Source: Parcubacteria group bacterium CG11_big_fil_rev_8_21_14_0_20_39_14 (GTDB lineage Bacteria; Patescibacteriota; Minisyncoccia; Minisyncoccales; GCA-002787255). From it: DNA of 5,332 nucleotides. The stretch covers positions 1-5,332 of the forward strand of contig PCWD01000010.1 of assembly GCA_002787255.1 (NCBI GenBank). Reading direction: 5' to 3'. A program made the position numbers and the translations under genes. How positions within the stretch are numbered: position 1 is the stretch's first letter; each line of letters opens with the position of its first letter. The notes under the pieces were generated by a model, which was not told where the DNA came from, did not search any database, and saw nothing but the letters and a program-made list of their open reading frames with translations. Shown piece after piece: positions 5,254 to 5,332 of this stretch.

Positions 5254-5332
5254 ACTTCTGGTTTTTTTCCCAAACGGCCGTTTGCCATTTTAACCACAAA
5301 ATATCTTAAAGGTATCAACAACATATCAACTC
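5244..5332 (-). CDS. Probable C-terminal end of an unidentified minus-strand gene
   Basis: On the minus strand a frame is open from the window edge to a TAA at 5246-5244. It gives 28 residues that include LLIPLRYFVVKMANG and end GRLGKKPEVFL. The mix of residues, a hydrophobic stretch then a basic Gly/Lys/Pro tail, looks like real protein. An open frame this short is expected by chance fairly often, and one plus-strand frame is also open here, though without a start codon. If real, the gene converges on pyrB with about 220 bases between their stops. I do not recognise the family; the rest lies outside the window. Confidence 0.5.
   Translation of the reverse strand, partial: VDMLLIPLRYFVVKMANGRLGKKPEVFL

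Noticed and set aside
5248..5268. A7C...GT7 hairpin resembling a terminator
   Set aside because: It is weak A/T pairing only and overlaps the minus-strand reading frame up to its stop; no GC-rich stem.
5271..5284. Perfect 14-bp palindrome CAAACGGCCGTTTG, operator-like
   Set aside because: It lies inside the probable minus-strand coding end (ANGRLG region), so it is best explained by codons and chance.
5313..5330. Direct repeat TATCAAC at 11-base spacing, like a regulator site
   Set aside because: Only two 7-base copies, inside the probable minus-strand coding sequence.

Overview
This AT-rich, gene-dense window most resembles a bacterial genome of the Patescibacteria/CPR type (Parcubacteria/Microgenomates-like). 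That is an inference from three things: small surface-protein genes sharing a C-terminal 'kVY.v..GkkRWi...F...gykW' module, very short intergenic gaps, and start codons without Shine-Dalgarno sequences. No in-frame TGA interrupts any gene and TGA is used once as a stop, so the standard bacterial code (table 11) fits. The Gracilibacteria/SR1 code with TGA as glycine does not.

Layout. Positions 1-192 are the 3' end of a surface-module protein gene, closed by a 43-bp near-perfect palindrome that is a strong intrinsic terminator. Positions 320-3981 hold three same-strand, tightly packed envelope genes, probably one operon. They are a membrane-anchored CapA-family metallophosphoesterase-like protein, a membrane-anchored L,D-transpeptidase (YkuD domain), and a secreted metalloprotease-like protein. 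The last has lost the first histidine of its HExxH motif (QEFQH instead) and ends in two copies of the surface module. A promoter-like TTGCCA-17-TAAACT lies just before the first gene, and a hairpin containing the stop codon of the third probably ends the operon. Next comes pyrB (aspartate carbamoyltransferase catalytic chain) with its own strong promoter, TTGACT-17-TAAAAT. This promoter lies over the longer of two possible starts, which points to the ATG at 4063 as the true start.

From 5023 to the end is a noncoding stretch. It has a small hairpin, a perfect -35 box, a 119-bp element with 21-bp imperfect terminal inverted repeats flanked by TA, and an A/T tandem repeat. The last 89 bases look like the C-terminal end of a minus-strand gene, so this is a convergent junction.

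The genes at 320-3981 plausibly act together at the cell surface: envelope polymer handling (CapA), peptidoglycan cross-linking (L,D-transpeptidase) and a surface protein that may bind peptides or scaffold rather than cut. pyrB is an unrelated housekeeping pyrimidine gene. The most unusual items are the degenerate protease motif, the recurring surface module in two separate genes, the paired promoter/start arrangement suggesting leaderless or nearly leaderless mRNAs, and the MITE-like inverted-repeat element. No clear new multi-gene defence or mobile system is visible.
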